A stretch of 39,510 nucleotides of DNA from Spirochaetales bacterium Spiro_12 (GCA_001603165.1 LVBN01000123.1:1-39510), one strand, 5' to 3'; shown: positions 1 to 7,843, numbered from the stretch's first letter. The notes: generated by a model not told the origin, from the letters alone. Translations and numbers: made by a program.

Positions 1-372
1 GGCCTCGGCCAGGTCCGGCGCCCGGATCCAGCCTATATGGGAGCTGGCTTTTCTGGTAAAGCCTATTCGGCTATCGATCCCCATGAACTTCAGGCGACGT
101 TGGGCTTTGAATAGCCAGCGTTCCGGGTAATACCCTCTTTTATCAAAAAGCCTGAATCTGAGCTCTCCCCATTCGGAACGCGGACCGGAGCATGGCCCCT
201 CCAGGCCCGAGCCGTATCTGAGGGCGCTTTGGCCGGTCAAGCAAATACAGGAAAAGGCTGAAGTCTCGTGAAAGGTTCGCAGCAGCGCCGATTCCAGGCA
301 GGCGTTCATGAGGATCGGTCTAAGTCCCTGGGCTGCCTCCGCCGTCAATTCCAGCATCGATTCGCGGGTCAT
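1..372 (-). CDS. AbiEii-like nucleotidyltransferase toxin, partial (runs off left edge)
   Basis: The frame is open for 124 codons from ATG at 372 to the window edge, so the C-terminus is missing. Its start overlaps the stop of the AbiEi gene as ATGA, which indicates translational coupling. Residues about 20-70 follow the layout of the AbiEii/AbiGii nucleotidyltransferase fold: a helix, a hydrophobic strand, then TGQSALRYG where the family has GGTSLRLxYG. The usual RFSEDIDF metal-binding motif is not recognisable; GPRSEWGELRF lies at that place, with Glu and Trp instead of the Asp pair. AbiEii proteins are type IV toxins that transfer nucleotides, with tRNA acceptor stems known as a target for relatives. 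I infer a divergent or catalytically damaged toxin. The assignment rests mainly on the AbiEi neighbour and partial motifs. Confidence 0.55.
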   Translation of the reverse strand, partial: MTRESMLELTAEAAQGLRPILMNACLESALLRTFHETSAFSCICLTGQSALRYGSGLEGPCSGPRSEWGELRFRLFDKRGYYPERWLFKAQRRLKFMGIDSRIGFTRKASSHIGWIRAPDLAEA

Positions 373-1220
373 GGCTCCTCCCGACGCCAGGGTAACCGGG
401 GGGCTTCGGCATCTTGTGCTCCCCTGCTTCCCCGGCCGGCCGCCAGCTTCGAGAAGGCTTTCGCAGCCCTGATAAGCCTGGGCCGCCCCGAACGCTCCGC
501 CATCGCTCCGAGCTTTTCCGGATCGATGCCGGGTCTGGCCGTCAAAATCCCGGGGCCGGGGATGGGGGTCGCAGGCTCAAGATCCTTGAAAGGGCTCGCA
601 AGCCCGAGGCCGGCCAGCCTCGCCGTATCCCACTCCCCGCCTTCGATGAAGCAGAGATCGAGAAGGGCTTTTTCCGCCAGGGCAATCCTGGGGAGCGACG
701 CTCGGCGGATCGAATCTTGCAAGAATCTTTTGTCAGTTCCCGCTTGAAGAGCCTTTGCCGGATCGGCAAAGGCTTCCACGCCGGAAGAGCATGTCGCGCC
801 GTCGAAAATTTCCGCGCCGGGAAAAATTGTCGTGCCGAAAAGCAGGTCCCGGGGCAGGGTGGCATAGGAATAGGTTCCGAAGGAGTTGGTAAAGGTCCGG
901 GCGGGTCTGGCGCTCACCGAACTGTACTCGAGCCCCGGCATTGGAGGTAGAAGCTTCCAGTATCTCAGGGCCCATCGTCCGCTCAAGTAAGAGGGAGAAT
1001 AGATGGGGTCGGCGAGTTCGGCCCCCTGGATGATCTGTTTGCGCCAAGGTTCCGCCAGGACAAAAAGGCCGCGGCGCAGTTCGATCAGCCTGCCGGTTCT
1101 GCGCCAACGGTAGACCTCGGTATGGACCGATTCGGCGGCTTCGCCGGAGGCCAGGCGGAGCATTTCGAAATCAAACCAAACCCTGTGGCCGAAAAGCCTG
1201 AGCAAGTCCCGAAATTTCAT
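369..1220 (-). CDS. AbiEi family antitoxin / winged-helix transcriptional regulator
   Basis: This 283-residue protein begins with the winged-helix segment typical of AbiEi-type antitoxins: FRDLLRLFG, then VYRWRRTGRLIELRRGLFVL at about residues 36-55, matching the family's 'RW...G.i..l.rG.Yvl' pattern. The larger C-terminal part is the AbiEi antitoxin region. AbiEi proteins bind inverted repeats in their own promoter and counteract AbiEii, giving phage-abortive infection or plasmid stabilisation. The partner gene follows with a 4-base ATGA overlap. The start at 1220 puts the winged helix at the N-terminus as expected. No Shine-Dalgarno is visible upstream; a promoter with an inverted repeat abuts the start codon. 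The family is fairly certain; defence activity is inference. Confidence 0.7.
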   Translation of the reverse strand: MKFRDLLRLFGHRVWFDFEMLRLASGEAAESVHTEVYRWRRTGRLIELRRGLFVLAEPWRKQIIQGAELADPIYSPSYLSGRWALRYWKLLPPMPGLEYSSVSARPARTFTNSFGTYSYATLPRDLLFGTTIFPGAEIFDGATCSSGVEAFADPAKALQAGTDKRFLQDSIRRASLPRIALAEKALLDLCFIEGGEWDTARLAGLGLASPFKDLEPATPIPGPGILTARPGIDPEKLGAMAERSGRPRLIRAAKAFSKLAAGRGSRGAQDAEAPRLPWRREEP

Positions 1221-1223
1221 TAC

Positions 1224-1256
1224 CGATACTGTACTCTATTGTTCAGTATCGTTCAA
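1224..1256 (-). promoter_or_regulatory. Promoter and inverted-repeat operator of the abiEi gene
   Basis: On the minus strand TTGAAC (1251-1256) and TACAGT (1228-1233) are separated by 17 bases, a good sigma-70 arrangement. The arms CGATACTG (1224-1231) and CAGTATCG (1244-1251) form an 8-bp inverted repeat that covers the -10 and touches the -35. AbiEi proteins are known to repress by binding inverted repeats upstream of abiE, so this is the likely autoregulatory site. Transcription would start about one base before the ATG at 1220, giving a leaderless or nearly leaderless mRNA. Confidence 0.6.
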
Positions 1257-1339
1257 CTAATCCGCGCCGCTTGTGAAAAACCATACATCCCAAGCTCTTC
1301 CCGAACCTTCGAGTATGGTTTTCCCCGGGATATTCCGGC

Positions 1340-2338
1340 TTAGAATGAATACCCAGCCTTCCAGCGCTTGAGGATATCGTCCATTTCGGCGTTCATCGTT
1401 GCGTCGGGAATTTTCAGGGCGGGGCGCTGATCGAACCATGCCAAGGACTTCCGGATCCCCTGCTCGAAGCTGATCCTGGGCGAAAAGTCCCTGACCAGGC
1501 GCCGGATTTTAGAGTTGTCGAAAAGGACGGAAACCGCCTTGTCGCCCAAGAGCCCCGCGCCGCGCTCCGGATAGAGCCGGGCGATGTACTCGGAGGTTAC
1601 ATGGACGATCCTGGGTTCGACCCCCAGTGCCTGGCCGATGATTCTGTGTATGGCGTCCCAGGTGAGATGTTCGTCCGAGGTGATATGGAAAGCCTCGCCG
1701 AAGGCCTCTTCTTTTCCCAAAAGGCCGATAAGACCCAGGGCGAAATCCGATGCGTGGGTGAGGGTCCAGAGCGATTGGCCGTCTCCGGGCACGACTACCT
1801 CCAGGCCCTTGAGCATACGCCAGGCCAGGCCGTAGCTGCCCGAGCCGAAGCAGCCGGGTATCCAGCCATCGTCGTAGGTGTGGGAAGGCCTGACGATGGT
1901 GTAGGGCATGGAGAGCCTCGCCGCTCCTTTCCTCAAGGTTTCTTCGCAGGCCGCCTTGAGCCGGGAATACTCCCAGAAGGGATTCTCCAGCGGCGTATCC
2001 TCGGTGATCCACGGCGTGAGCGAAGGCTTTTTGTACGCCGAGCAGGTGCTGATGAAAACATAGTGATCGGTTTTATCGGCGAACAGCCCCAGATCGGTCT
2101 CGATATGCTCTGGTCTGAAGGCCAAAAACTGGACGACCGCATCGAATCGCGTACTTCCCAGCGCTCGCCGCACCGCCTCGGGGTCCCGTATATCGGCCTT
2201 GAGGCTGCGTACCCCGGTCTGCTCCCGTTCGGGTCTGGTACCCCGGTTGAGATGGAATACTTCGATGCCTTTTTCAAGCGCCAGGGCGGTACAGGCCGTC
2301 GAGATGTTGCCGGTTCCTCCGGTGAAGAGAACGCGCAT
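1340..2338 (-). CDS. NAD-dependent epimerase/dehydratase family protein (atypical SDR)
   Basis: The protein has 332 residues from the ATG at 2338, chosen because GGAGGT lies four bases upstream and the Rossmann strand begins at once (MRVLFTGGTGNIS). GGTGNIS is the dinucleotide-binding loop. DAVVQFLAF marks the following strand, and EYSRLKAACEE carries the YxxxK catalytic pair of extended short-chain dehydrogenases. A C-terminal substrate domain follows (FHITSDEHLTWDAI, typical of epimerases). It probably acts on a sugar or nucleotide-sugar in the cytoplasm; the substrate cannot be read from sequence. It is divergent from the M24-TctABC operon across about 100 bp, so the two may share control, but no pathway link is evident. 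Confidence 0.8.
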   Translation of the reverse strand: MRVLFTGGTGNISTACTALALEKGIEVFHLNRGTRPEREQTGVRSLKADIRDPEAVRRALGSTRFDAVVQFLAFRPEHIETDLGLFADKTDHYVFISTCSAYKKPSLTPWITEDTPLENPFWEYSRLKAACEETLRKGAARLSMPYTIVRPSHTYDDGWIPGCFGSGSYGLAWRMLKGLEVVVPGDGQSLWTLTHASDFALGLIGLLGKEEAFGEAFHITSDEHLTWDAIHRIIGQALGVEPRIVHVTSEYIARLYPERGAGLLGDKAVSVLFDNSKIRRLVRDFSPRISFEQGIRKSLAWFDQRPALKIPDATMNAEMDDILKRWKAGYSF

Positions 2339-2360
2339 AAAACCTCCAGCATAAATTTTA

Positions 2361-2389
2361 TTGACAGCAGACGTCTTACAACATAAGAT
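2361..2389 (+). promoter_or_regulatory. Sigma-70 promoter for the M24-tctCBA operon
   Basis: TTGACA (2361-2366) is followed after 17 bases by TAAGAT (2384-2389), about 52 bases before the ATG at 2442. The spacer contains the perfect 8-bp palindrome AGACGTCT (2369-2376), a possible operator, perhaps for the GntR regulator encoded at 6912-7631. The -35 is consensus; the -10 has four of six bases. Operator function is inference. Confidence 0.6.
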
Positions 2390-2441
2390 TAGGAAAGCGA
2401 CGGGCGATCTGTCAAGCATACTATCGAAACGAGGGGAATCA

Positions 2442-3548
2442 ATGTTCGAATTCAACCAGGATGAAATAGCCGAAAAAAAACGGCGGATCCACAGCCTTTT
2501 GGAGCAGCGCAATCTATCCGCGGTCTATTTGAAGAAAAGCTCCAACTTCGCCTGGGTCACCGCGGGCGGCTACTCCATTGTCGGCCTCGGAACCGAGGTG
2601 GGCATCGCCGGAGTCTTGATAACCAGGAACAAAGAATACGTCATCTGCAACAATATCGAAACCCTGAGGCTGGAGAGGGAAGAGGGCGTGGTCAGGCAGG
2701 GCTACGAGATTGTTTCCTTCCCCTGGAACGAGGACAGGGAGGCGAAAATCGTGGCGGACCTGGCCGGCGGAGCCGTCGGCGCCGACATGGGCTTTCCGGG
2801 AGCGACCGATGTCTCCTCGGCGATCAATCCTCTTCGATATTCCCTCACCCCCTGGGAGGTGGAACGCCTCAAGGTCCAGGCGCTGGAGACCTCCCGGATC
2901 GCCGAAGAGACGGCCCTCGGCATACGTCCCGGCGAGGAAGAGCGGGCTGTGGTGGGAAGGCTGTCCGAGAAACTGTGGAAGGCGGGTATGGACTTTATCG
3001 TCGCCTTTTGCGCCGCCGACGAGCGCATCGGGCTCTACCGGCACGCGATAGCCACGGATAAAAAGATCGAGAAAAGGGCGATGATAAGCGTGAATTCGCG
3101 AAAACGGGGTCTGATCGTGTCCATAACCAGATTTGTGCAGTTCGGAAAGCTGCCCGCCGACCTGGCCAAACGCTACGAGGACAATGTTTATGTGGACTCG
3201 GCTATGATGGCGGCCACCATTCCGGGCCGTCCCGCATCGGAGGTTTTCGCCGCGGCGCTGAAAGCCTACGCCGAAAAGGGCTATCCCGGGGAATATCGGC
3301 TCCATCACCAGGGTGGGTCCATCGGGTATTTCGGCAGGGATTACAAGGCGACGGCGGCTACCAAGGATATTATTCAGGAAAACCAGGCATTTACCTGGAA
3401 CCCGTCGATTACCGGGGTGAAGAGCGAAGATACGATGCTCGCCACCAGCGCCGGTCCTATTGTGCTTTCCACGCCGGTGCTCTTCCCGGAGTTTAAGGCG
3501 AGCTATGGCGGCTATAACTTCAGCCGGCCGGCGATTATGGAGTTGTAG
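2442..3548 (+). CDS. M24 family (creatinase/aminopeptidase P-like) protein, metal ligands mostly absent
   Basis: This 368-residue protein starts at ATG 2442 behind GAGGGG. It has a creatinase-N-like first domain (about 1-125) and a pita-bread M24 domain (about 130-368). In metal-dependent M24 peptidases five ligands (Asp, Asp, His, Glu, Glu) bind two metals. Here the Asp pair region reads SVNSRKRG...IVSITRF (Asn/Ser in place of Asp). HHQGGSIGY keeps the histidine region, the first Glu region reads ENQAFTWNP instead of ..iEP, and only SEDTML keeps the last Glu. This resembles metal-independent members such as creatinase. Being first in an operon with a TctABC transporter, it likely hydrolyses the imported compound or a derivative; the substrate is unknown. 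Confidence 0.75.
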   Translation: MFEFNQDEIAEKKRRIHSLLEQRNLSAVYLKKSSNFAWVTAGGYSIVGLGTEVGIAGVLITRNKEYVICNNIETLRLEREEGVVRQGYEIVSFPWNEDREAKIVADLAGGAVGADMGFPGATDVSSAINPLRYSLTPWEVERLKVQALETSRIAEETALGIRPGEEERAVVGRLSEKLWKAGMDFIVAFCAADERIGLYRHAIATDKKIEKRAMISVNSRKRGLIVSITRFVQFGKLPADLAKRYEDNVYVDSAMMAATIPGRPASEVFAAALKAYAEKGYPGEYRLHHQGGSIGYFGRDYKATAATKDIIQENQAFTWNPSITGVKSEDTMLATSAGPIVLSTPVLFPEFKASYGGYNFSRPAIMEL

Positions 3549-3579
3549 TGAAGCCTGCCCGCCGGGGCGTGGGCGAAAC

Positions 3580-3667
3580 CTGGCCCCGGGTACCGAAGGG
3601 CCAGTTCGGGGAATCGGATTTTGGGAATTCCGGAAGCGGAAAGAACCGCTTCCTTCGAATTATTTTT
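3580..3667 (+). terminator. Tandem hairpins between the M24 gene and tctC (attenuator-like)
   Basis: Two stems lie in the 131-bp gap. The first pairs CTGGCCC (3580-3586) with GGGCCAG (3598-3604). The second pairs GGAAGCGG (3632-3639) with CCGCTTCC (3646-3653), has outer AATTC/GAATT arms (3626-3630, 3657-3661), and is followed by TATTTTTAA. The second looks like an intrinsic terminator. Sitting just before the tctC ribosome-binding site, it may act as a partial attenuator or as an mRNA processing/stabilising structure that sets the binding protein apart from the M24 gene. Confidence 0.5.
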
Positions 3668-3679
3668 AAGGAGGCTTTC

Positions 3680-4654
3680 ATGAAGACGAAACGAATGCTT
3701 GCCGCCGTCACGCTGCTATTGTTCTTGGTCGCAGCCGGTGTCGGCGCCCAGGTTAAGGGGAAATTCCCCGAACGGGAGTTGGAGATCATGGTTCCCTGGG
3801 CCGCCGGCGGCGCTACCGATGTCATGGTCCGCATATTCCAGCCGGTGATCCAGAAGTATTTGGGAGTGCCCATACTCGTGACCAATAAGCCCGGTGGGGC
3901 GGCCGTTCCCGGCTACGTGGAGGCGATGACCAAGAAAAACGACGGGCACTATCTCGTCGCCTGGGCCACCCCCTCCATCACGGTAACCCATATGCAGAAA
4001 ACGCCCTACGACGCCAACAGCTTCGAGCCTGTCATCGACGTCGTCATGGCACCGGTCTGGTTCCTGGCTCCGGCTAATTCGCCTTACAACAACCTCAAGG
4101 ACCTGGTCGAAGACGCCAAGAAGCGTCCCGGCAAGGTTAACCTGGGCAACGCCGGCGCCGGCGGCGGCACCCACATGATCGCCCTGGCCTTCGAGTCAGC
4201 GGTAGGCGTCAAGTTCAACCACGTCCCCCATGCCGGCGGAGCCCCGACAGTCACCGCAGCGGTGGCGGGCCAGGTGGATGTGATCACGGTCGGCCCGCCC
4301 GAGGGGGTCCCCCAGCTCGCGGCGGGACAGCTGAAATGTCTTGGCGTATTCTCCGAGAAACGCCTGCCCGAGTTCCCCAACTATCCGACCGCCATGGAGC
4401 TGGGGTACGATTTCGCCATGGGCCAGTGGAGGGGAATCGCTGCGCTCAAGGGTACCGATCCGGCAAAGATCAAGATTCTCCACGACGGATTCAAGGCCGC
4501 CATGGAAGATCCGGAGTTCATCAAGCTCGCCGCCCAGTCGGGCCTGCTCCTGGACTATCGTAACACCGAGGATTTCGGGAAGCTGATCCAGAAGGAAGAC
4601 GACTATTACGAAAAGGTCGTGAAAGAAAACAAGCTGGGCAGCAAGTATAAATAA
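3680..4654 (+). CDS. tctC: Tripartite tricarboxylate transporter substrate-binding protein (TctC family)
   Basis: The 324-residue protein starts at ATG 3680 with AAGGAGG six bases upstream. A signal peptide (MKTKRMLAAVTLLLFLVAAG) with cleavage near GVGAQ directs it to the periplasm. The mature part begins FPERELEIMVPWAAGGATDVMVR, the TctC strand and carboxylate-binding loop; NKPGGAAVPGYVEA and NAGAGGGTHMIA are further family loops. TctC proteins bind small carboxylates or amides and deliver them to TctAB, which is driven by an ion gradient, not ATP. The ligand is unknown; the upstream M24 hydrolase hints at an amide, amidine or peptide-like carboxylate. Strong hairpins before and after the gene probably raise its mRNA level over the permease genes. 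Confidence 0.9.
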   Translation: MKTKRMLAAVTLLLFLVAAGVGAQVKGKFPERELEIMVPWAAGGATDVMVRIFQPVIQKYLGVPILVTNKPGGAAVPGYVEAMTKKNDGHYLVAWATPSITVTHMQKTPYDANSFEPVIDVVMAPVWFLAPANSPYNNLKDLVEDAKKRPGKVNLGNAGAGGGTHMIALAFESAVGVKFNHVPHAGGAPTVTAAVAGQVDVITVGPPEGVPQLAAGQLKCLGVFSEKRLPEFPNYPTAMELGYDFAMGQWRGIAALKGTDPAKIKILHDGFKAAMEDPEFIKLAAQSGLLLDYRNTEDFGKLIQKEDDYYEKVVKENKLGSKYK

Positions 4655-4675
4655 GCGCCGGCGGGAAAGGCGTTT

Positions 4676-4743
4676 CGCCGCGCCTCGGCCCCGGGGCCGA
4701 GGCGCGGCGGGCGGGGCGGCCCGGTACGAAAGCTTTCCGTACC
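4676..4743 (+). promoter_or_regulatory. 34-bp perfect palindrome plus second hairpin between tctC and tctB
   Basis: CGCCGCGCCTCGGCCCC (4676-4692) is immediately followed by its exact reverse complement (4693-4709), a 17-bp perfect inverted repeat without spacer. A second hairpin pairs GGTACGAAAG (4723-4732) with CTTTCcGTACC (4733-4743), with one bulged base. No T-tract follows. Such structures between a binding-protein gene and its permease genes usually protect upstream mRNA from exonucleases or reduce read-through, giving excess binding protein. That role is inferred; the palindromes are seen directly. Confidence 0.7.
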
Positions 4744-4794
4744 CCTCCGCCGAGGAGTTTTTTCGGACGAATTCTATATGAGGGAATCCATTCT

Positions 4795-5283
4795 ATGGGC
4801 AAGATAGACGTCATCTGCGGCCTCATCACCGGGGCTTTTTCAATTTTATTCTATATCGGGACGCTTTCGTTTCCCGAAATGAGCATCGGAATCAACCCGA
4901 GGGCTTACCCCATGGTCATCATAGCGGCAGCCTTCGGATTTTCGCTGCTCCTGATCGTCCAAGGGGCCTTGGAGATGCGTCGGGAAAAACGCCGCGCCCA
5001 GGTAAGGCGCGGGGAAACCGCGGCGAGGGCTAAAACCTTGCCCAGGGGTAAGACCGCCTGGTATCTCCTTATCCTTGCGGCGGCGATGCTCGCCTACGCC
5101 CTTACCATGGAAGACCTGGGATACATCATCGTGACACCGCCGCTTGCGGCCATGACAATGTGGTTTTTCGGAGAACGAAAGCCCCTCAAGATACTCCTTG
5201 TGTCGATACTTATCGCGGTAGTCCTATACTGGGTTTTCAGGAGCGCCTTCCGCGTTCCCCTGCCCCGTTCTTTTATTTGGTGA
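4795..5283 (+). CDS. tctB: Tripartite tricarboxylate transporter small membrane subunit (TctB family)
   Basis: This 162-residue protein has four predicted membrane segments (about 7-25, 40-60, 87-103, 110-150), the size and topology of TctB/DUF1468 proteins. The loop between segments two and three is basic (MRREKRRAQVRRGE...). TctB is the small, poorly conserved inner-membrane partner of TctA. The start ATG at 4795 has a weak GAGGG ten bases upstream. It lies 13 bp before tctA and follows tctC after the palindromic spacer, giving the classical C-B-A order. The family call relies on topology and position more than on strict motifs. Confidence 0.85.
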   Translation: MGKIDVICGLITGAFSILFYIGTLSFPEMSIGINPRAYPMVIIAAAFGFSLLLIVQGALEMRREKRRAQVRRGETAARAKTLPRGKTAWYLLILAAAMLAYALTMEDLGYIIVTPPLAAMTMWFFGERKPLKILLVSILIAVVLYWVFRSAFRVPLPRSFIW

Positions 5284-5296
5284 GAGGAGAATTGCC

Positions 5297-6784
5297 ATGT
5301 CGGGAATTGTCGAAGCGATTCTCTATGTTCTTGCCCATATCCATTTCCTGGTCATAGGGGTGGCGGGCGGCATCATTGTCGGCGCCATACCGGGGCTCTC
5401 GGGATCGACGGGCATAATTCTGATGCTTCCCTTCCTTATATATATCGAACCTTCCTCCGCCCTGATCATGATGAGCGGGCTTTTTTGCGGCTCGATGTTC
5501 GGAGGTTCCATTGCGGCGGTGCTTATATCGACCCCCGGAACTCCCTCCGCCGCCGCTACTTTATTGGATGGATACCCCCTTACCCAAAAAGGCCAGGCCG
5601 GCAAGGCCCTGGGCGTAGCCCTCGTCGCCTCCACGGCGGGCGGTATTATCTCCACCCTCTGTCTGATTTTCCTGGCCCCCCAACTGGCGAAAATCGCCTT
5701 GAAATTCGGACCCTCGGAATACTTCGCGCTCATGATCTTCGGCCTTACCATCATGGCCAGCGTATCTTCCTCTTCCCTTACCAAAGGCCTGCTTTCGGGC
5801 TTTTTCGGCCTTCTGCTCTCCATGGTGGGTCTGAATCCTTCCCTGGGCACGGAGCGCTTCACCTTCGGGATAACCCGGCTTCTTGTGGGCTTTTCCACTA
5901 TGCCGGTGCTGATTGGTCTTTTCGCTATTTCCGAGGTCTTGTCCCAGGTGGAGCGTTTGAACGAGGGAACGCTGCGGCGGGTGTCCAGCAAGCACAAGAT
6001 CGGCGAGATTTTGCCCAGGCCAAAGGAACTCAAAGGCTTGTGGAAGGTCATTCTCGGCTCTTCGCTCCTGGGCACGATCATTGGAATAATCCCCGCCACC
6101 GGCGGGTCCATTGCCTCCTACATGGCATATAACGAGACAAAACGCTTTTCCAAGGATACTGAAAGCTTCGGCAAGGGGAATCTGGCGGGCATCGCCGCTC
6201 CCGAGGCGGCGAACAACGCCACGACGGGCGGAGCCATGATCCCCCTCATCACGCTGGGAATCCCCGGCGATGTCGTTACTTCCGTCATGCTGGGGGCGCT
6301 GATGATAATCGGTGTCCAACCGGGACCCCTTCTGTTTTCCCAATCGCCGCAGATCGTCAACAACCTTTTCGTTGGGTTTTTGGCGGCCCAGTTTCTCATG
6401 CTCGTCCTTGGATACTTCAGCATCCGCGCGGCGAATCTTATCTTCAAGGTCCCTCTGGGGATACTCTATCCCACAATTCTTTGTCTCTGCCTGCTGGGGG
6501 CTTACTCCCTGGGCAACAGCGCCTATGACGTTCTGCTTGCCATGATCTTCGGCGTTGTAGGCTATTTTATGAAAAAATACGGCTTTTCCGCCCCATCGGT
6601 CATATTGGGGCTCATTCTCGGACCCATCGCCGAACAGGAGCTGGGCAGAGCTTTGATCATTTCGTATGGGGATTGGACCGTGCTCTTCAGGTCGCCGCTT
6701 TCGATAATGTTCTATGTCTTCGCGATTTTCTCGGTTATCTATTCGCTGGGGCTGTTTAAAAAGAAAAAACCCGCCGGGCGATAA
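5297..6784 (+). CDS. tctA: Tripartite tricarboxylate transporter large permease (TctA family)
   Basis: At 495 residues this is the standard TctA length, with about 11-12 hydrophobic segments. The N-terminal signature GAIPGLSGSTGIILMLPF (about residues 28-45) corresponds to the conserved 'GxxPGLtxxxxxxxLLP' of TctA, and a second related repeat GIIPATGGSIASYMAYNE appears near residue 260, reflecting the internal duplication of the family. Further conserved stretches are EAANNATTGGAMIPLITLGIPGD. It is the ion-coupled channel subunit in the inner membrane, receiving ligand from TctC. GAGAGGAG precedes the ATG. The stop is overlapped by one arm of a possible hairpin (6770-6809). Confidence 0.93.
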   Translation: MSGIVEAILYVLAHIHFLVIGVAGGIIVGAIPGLSGSTGIILMLPFLIYIEPSSALIMMSGLFCGSMFGGSIAAVLISTPGTPSAAATLLDGYPLTQKGQAGKALGVALVASTAGGIISTLCLIFLAPQLAKIALKFGPSEYFALMIFGLTIMASVSSSSLTKGLLSGFFGLLLSMVGLNPSLGTERFTFGITRLLVGFSTMPVLIGLFAISEVLSQVERLNEGTLRRVSSKHKIGEILPRPKELKGLWKVILGSSLLGTIIGIIPATGGSIASYMAYNETKRFSKDTESFGKGNLAGIAAPEAANNATTGGAMIPLITLGIPGDVVTSVMLGALMIIGVQPGPLLFSQSPQIVNNLFVGFLAAQFLMLVLGYFSIRAANLIFKVPLGILYPTILCLCLLGAYSLGNSAYDVLLAMIFGVVGYFMKKYGFSAPSVILGLILGPIAEQELGRALIISYGDWTVLFRSPLSIMFYVFAIFSVIYSLGLFKKKKPAGR

Positions 6785-6809
6785 AGGGAATCGTTCTTGA
6801 GCCGGCGGG
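6770..6809 (+). terminator. Possible hairpin at the end of tctA
   Basis: CCCGCCGG (6770-6777) pairs with CCGGCGGG (6802-6809) across a 24-base loop that includes the tctA stop codon. It lies in the 127-bp convergent gap between tctA and the GntR gene. No T-run follows, so it is a weak terminator candidate. Confidence 0.35.
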
Positions 6810-6911
6810 GCGGAGTAATTCTCAGTCGCGGGAATGAGATAGGGCATTTTGCGGAGAGATGACTTCCCACAGGAAGAGCCGGGTTTTTTGGCAAATGCGG
6901 TCTGCCCGGGC

Positions 6912-7631
6912 CTAGGGCTTCGCTTTAGGTTCCGAAACGGCGGTTTGCTTGGAAAGCGTGCGCTGGTAACTTTCGTCCAGGTGCTGGTGCATGGCTTGAA
7001 AGGATTTCTCCGGATCCCGGGACGCTATGGCCTGGTAAATACGCCTATGCTCCTCCAATGCGTGGCGATGGTCTTCGGTGGTACGGGGAGCGTCTTTGTA
7101 TGTCTTGGTAATTGATTCCATAATGATGGGAATGATGCGGGTGATCACCGGATTCTTGGTCGCTTCGGCGATGCTCCGGTGGAAACTCAGCTCCGCTTCG
7201 ATGTTCACCTTGTTTTGAAGGACGATATCCTCCATTTCCTTGACGCTGGCGCCAATGGCGGCGATAGCGTCGTCGTCGGCGTTCTGCGCCGCCAGCCTGG
7301 CCACGCCCGGCTCGATGATGATCCGGGCTTCTATGAGCACGAGCCGCATATTGGGATTGACGATGAAATCCAGGCCCAGGGGATCCTCGGATATGCCGGG
7401 CGTCTGGCGCACAAAGGTGCCCTTGCCCCGTCGAATTTCTATTATTCCCTGGGATACCAGCGCCTTGACAGCCTCGCGCACGGTGGGCCTTGAAACGGCG
7501 AAGTGACCGCAGAGCTCCATTTCGTTGGGAAGCTTTTCACCCGGCTTGAGCTTATTGTCCCGAATGAGGGCCTTGATATGAGCGGCGACCTCCTGGGAGC
7601 GGCGGGGTTCCGTTGAAAGATTTTTGTACAT
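6912..7631 (-). CDS. GntR family transcriptional regulator (FadR/FCD subfamily)
   Basis: The 239-residue protein has an N-terminal winged helix (about 5-75) with the GntR signature KLPNEMELCGHFAVSRPTVREAVKALVSQGIIEIRRGKGTFV. An all-helical FCD ligand-binding domain follows, carrying the partial metal/ligand set ELSFHRSI and EEHRRIYQAI...MHQHLDES. FCD regulators sense small carboxylates. It is convergent with the tctCBA operon and is the only regulator nearby, so it probably controls that operon in response to the imported acid; this is inference. The start ATG at 7631 is preceded by GAGGAAGG. Its own promoter overlaps a palindrome. Confidence 0.88.
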   Translation of the reverse strand: MYKNLSTEPRRSQEVAAHIKALIRDNKLKPGEKLPNEMELCGHFAVSRPTVREAVKALVSQGIIEIRRGKGTFVRQTPGISEDPLGLDFIVNPNMRLVLIEARIIIEPGVARLAAQNADDDAIAAIGASVKEMEDIVLQNKVNIEAELSFHRSIAEATKNPVITRIIPIIMESITKTYKDAPRTTEDHRHALEEHRRIYQAIASRDPEKSFQAMHQHLDESYQRTLSKQTAVSEPKAKP

Positions 7632-7662
7632 AGCCTTCCTCGCCCGGAATAGGCCGGGGATG

Positions 7663-7699
7663 ATATCCGATATTATACAACGCCCATCGGCCTGGGCAA
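7663..7699 (-). promoter_or_regulatory. Promoter and possible autoregulatory operator of the GntR gene
   Basis: On the minus strand TTGCCC (7694-7699) and a perfect TATAAT (7672-7677) are separated by 16 bases, about 40 bases before the start codon. The palindrome ATATC-C-GATAT (7663-7673) overlaps the downstream edge of the -10, a common place for an autorepressor site. The promoter is well supported; the operator role is inferred. Confidence 0.55.
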
Positions 7700-7843
7700 G
7701 CTTAAACTAAGGGGAGTAACGCGAATAGTCCAGCGCCGGGCGCCGGCTGGCGATAGGATCCGTCCAGAAAGCCTTTGGCGATCCCTCTGGGCCAGCCGCC
7801 GGCGATCAGAAGCGTGGCAAGGTATTGCCCGGGAGAATAAGGT

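Noticed and set aside
5561-6847. A 428-codon minus-strand frame
   Set aside because: It mirrors the tctA gene; tctA has full membrane signatures while this frame is low-complexity and hydrophilic.
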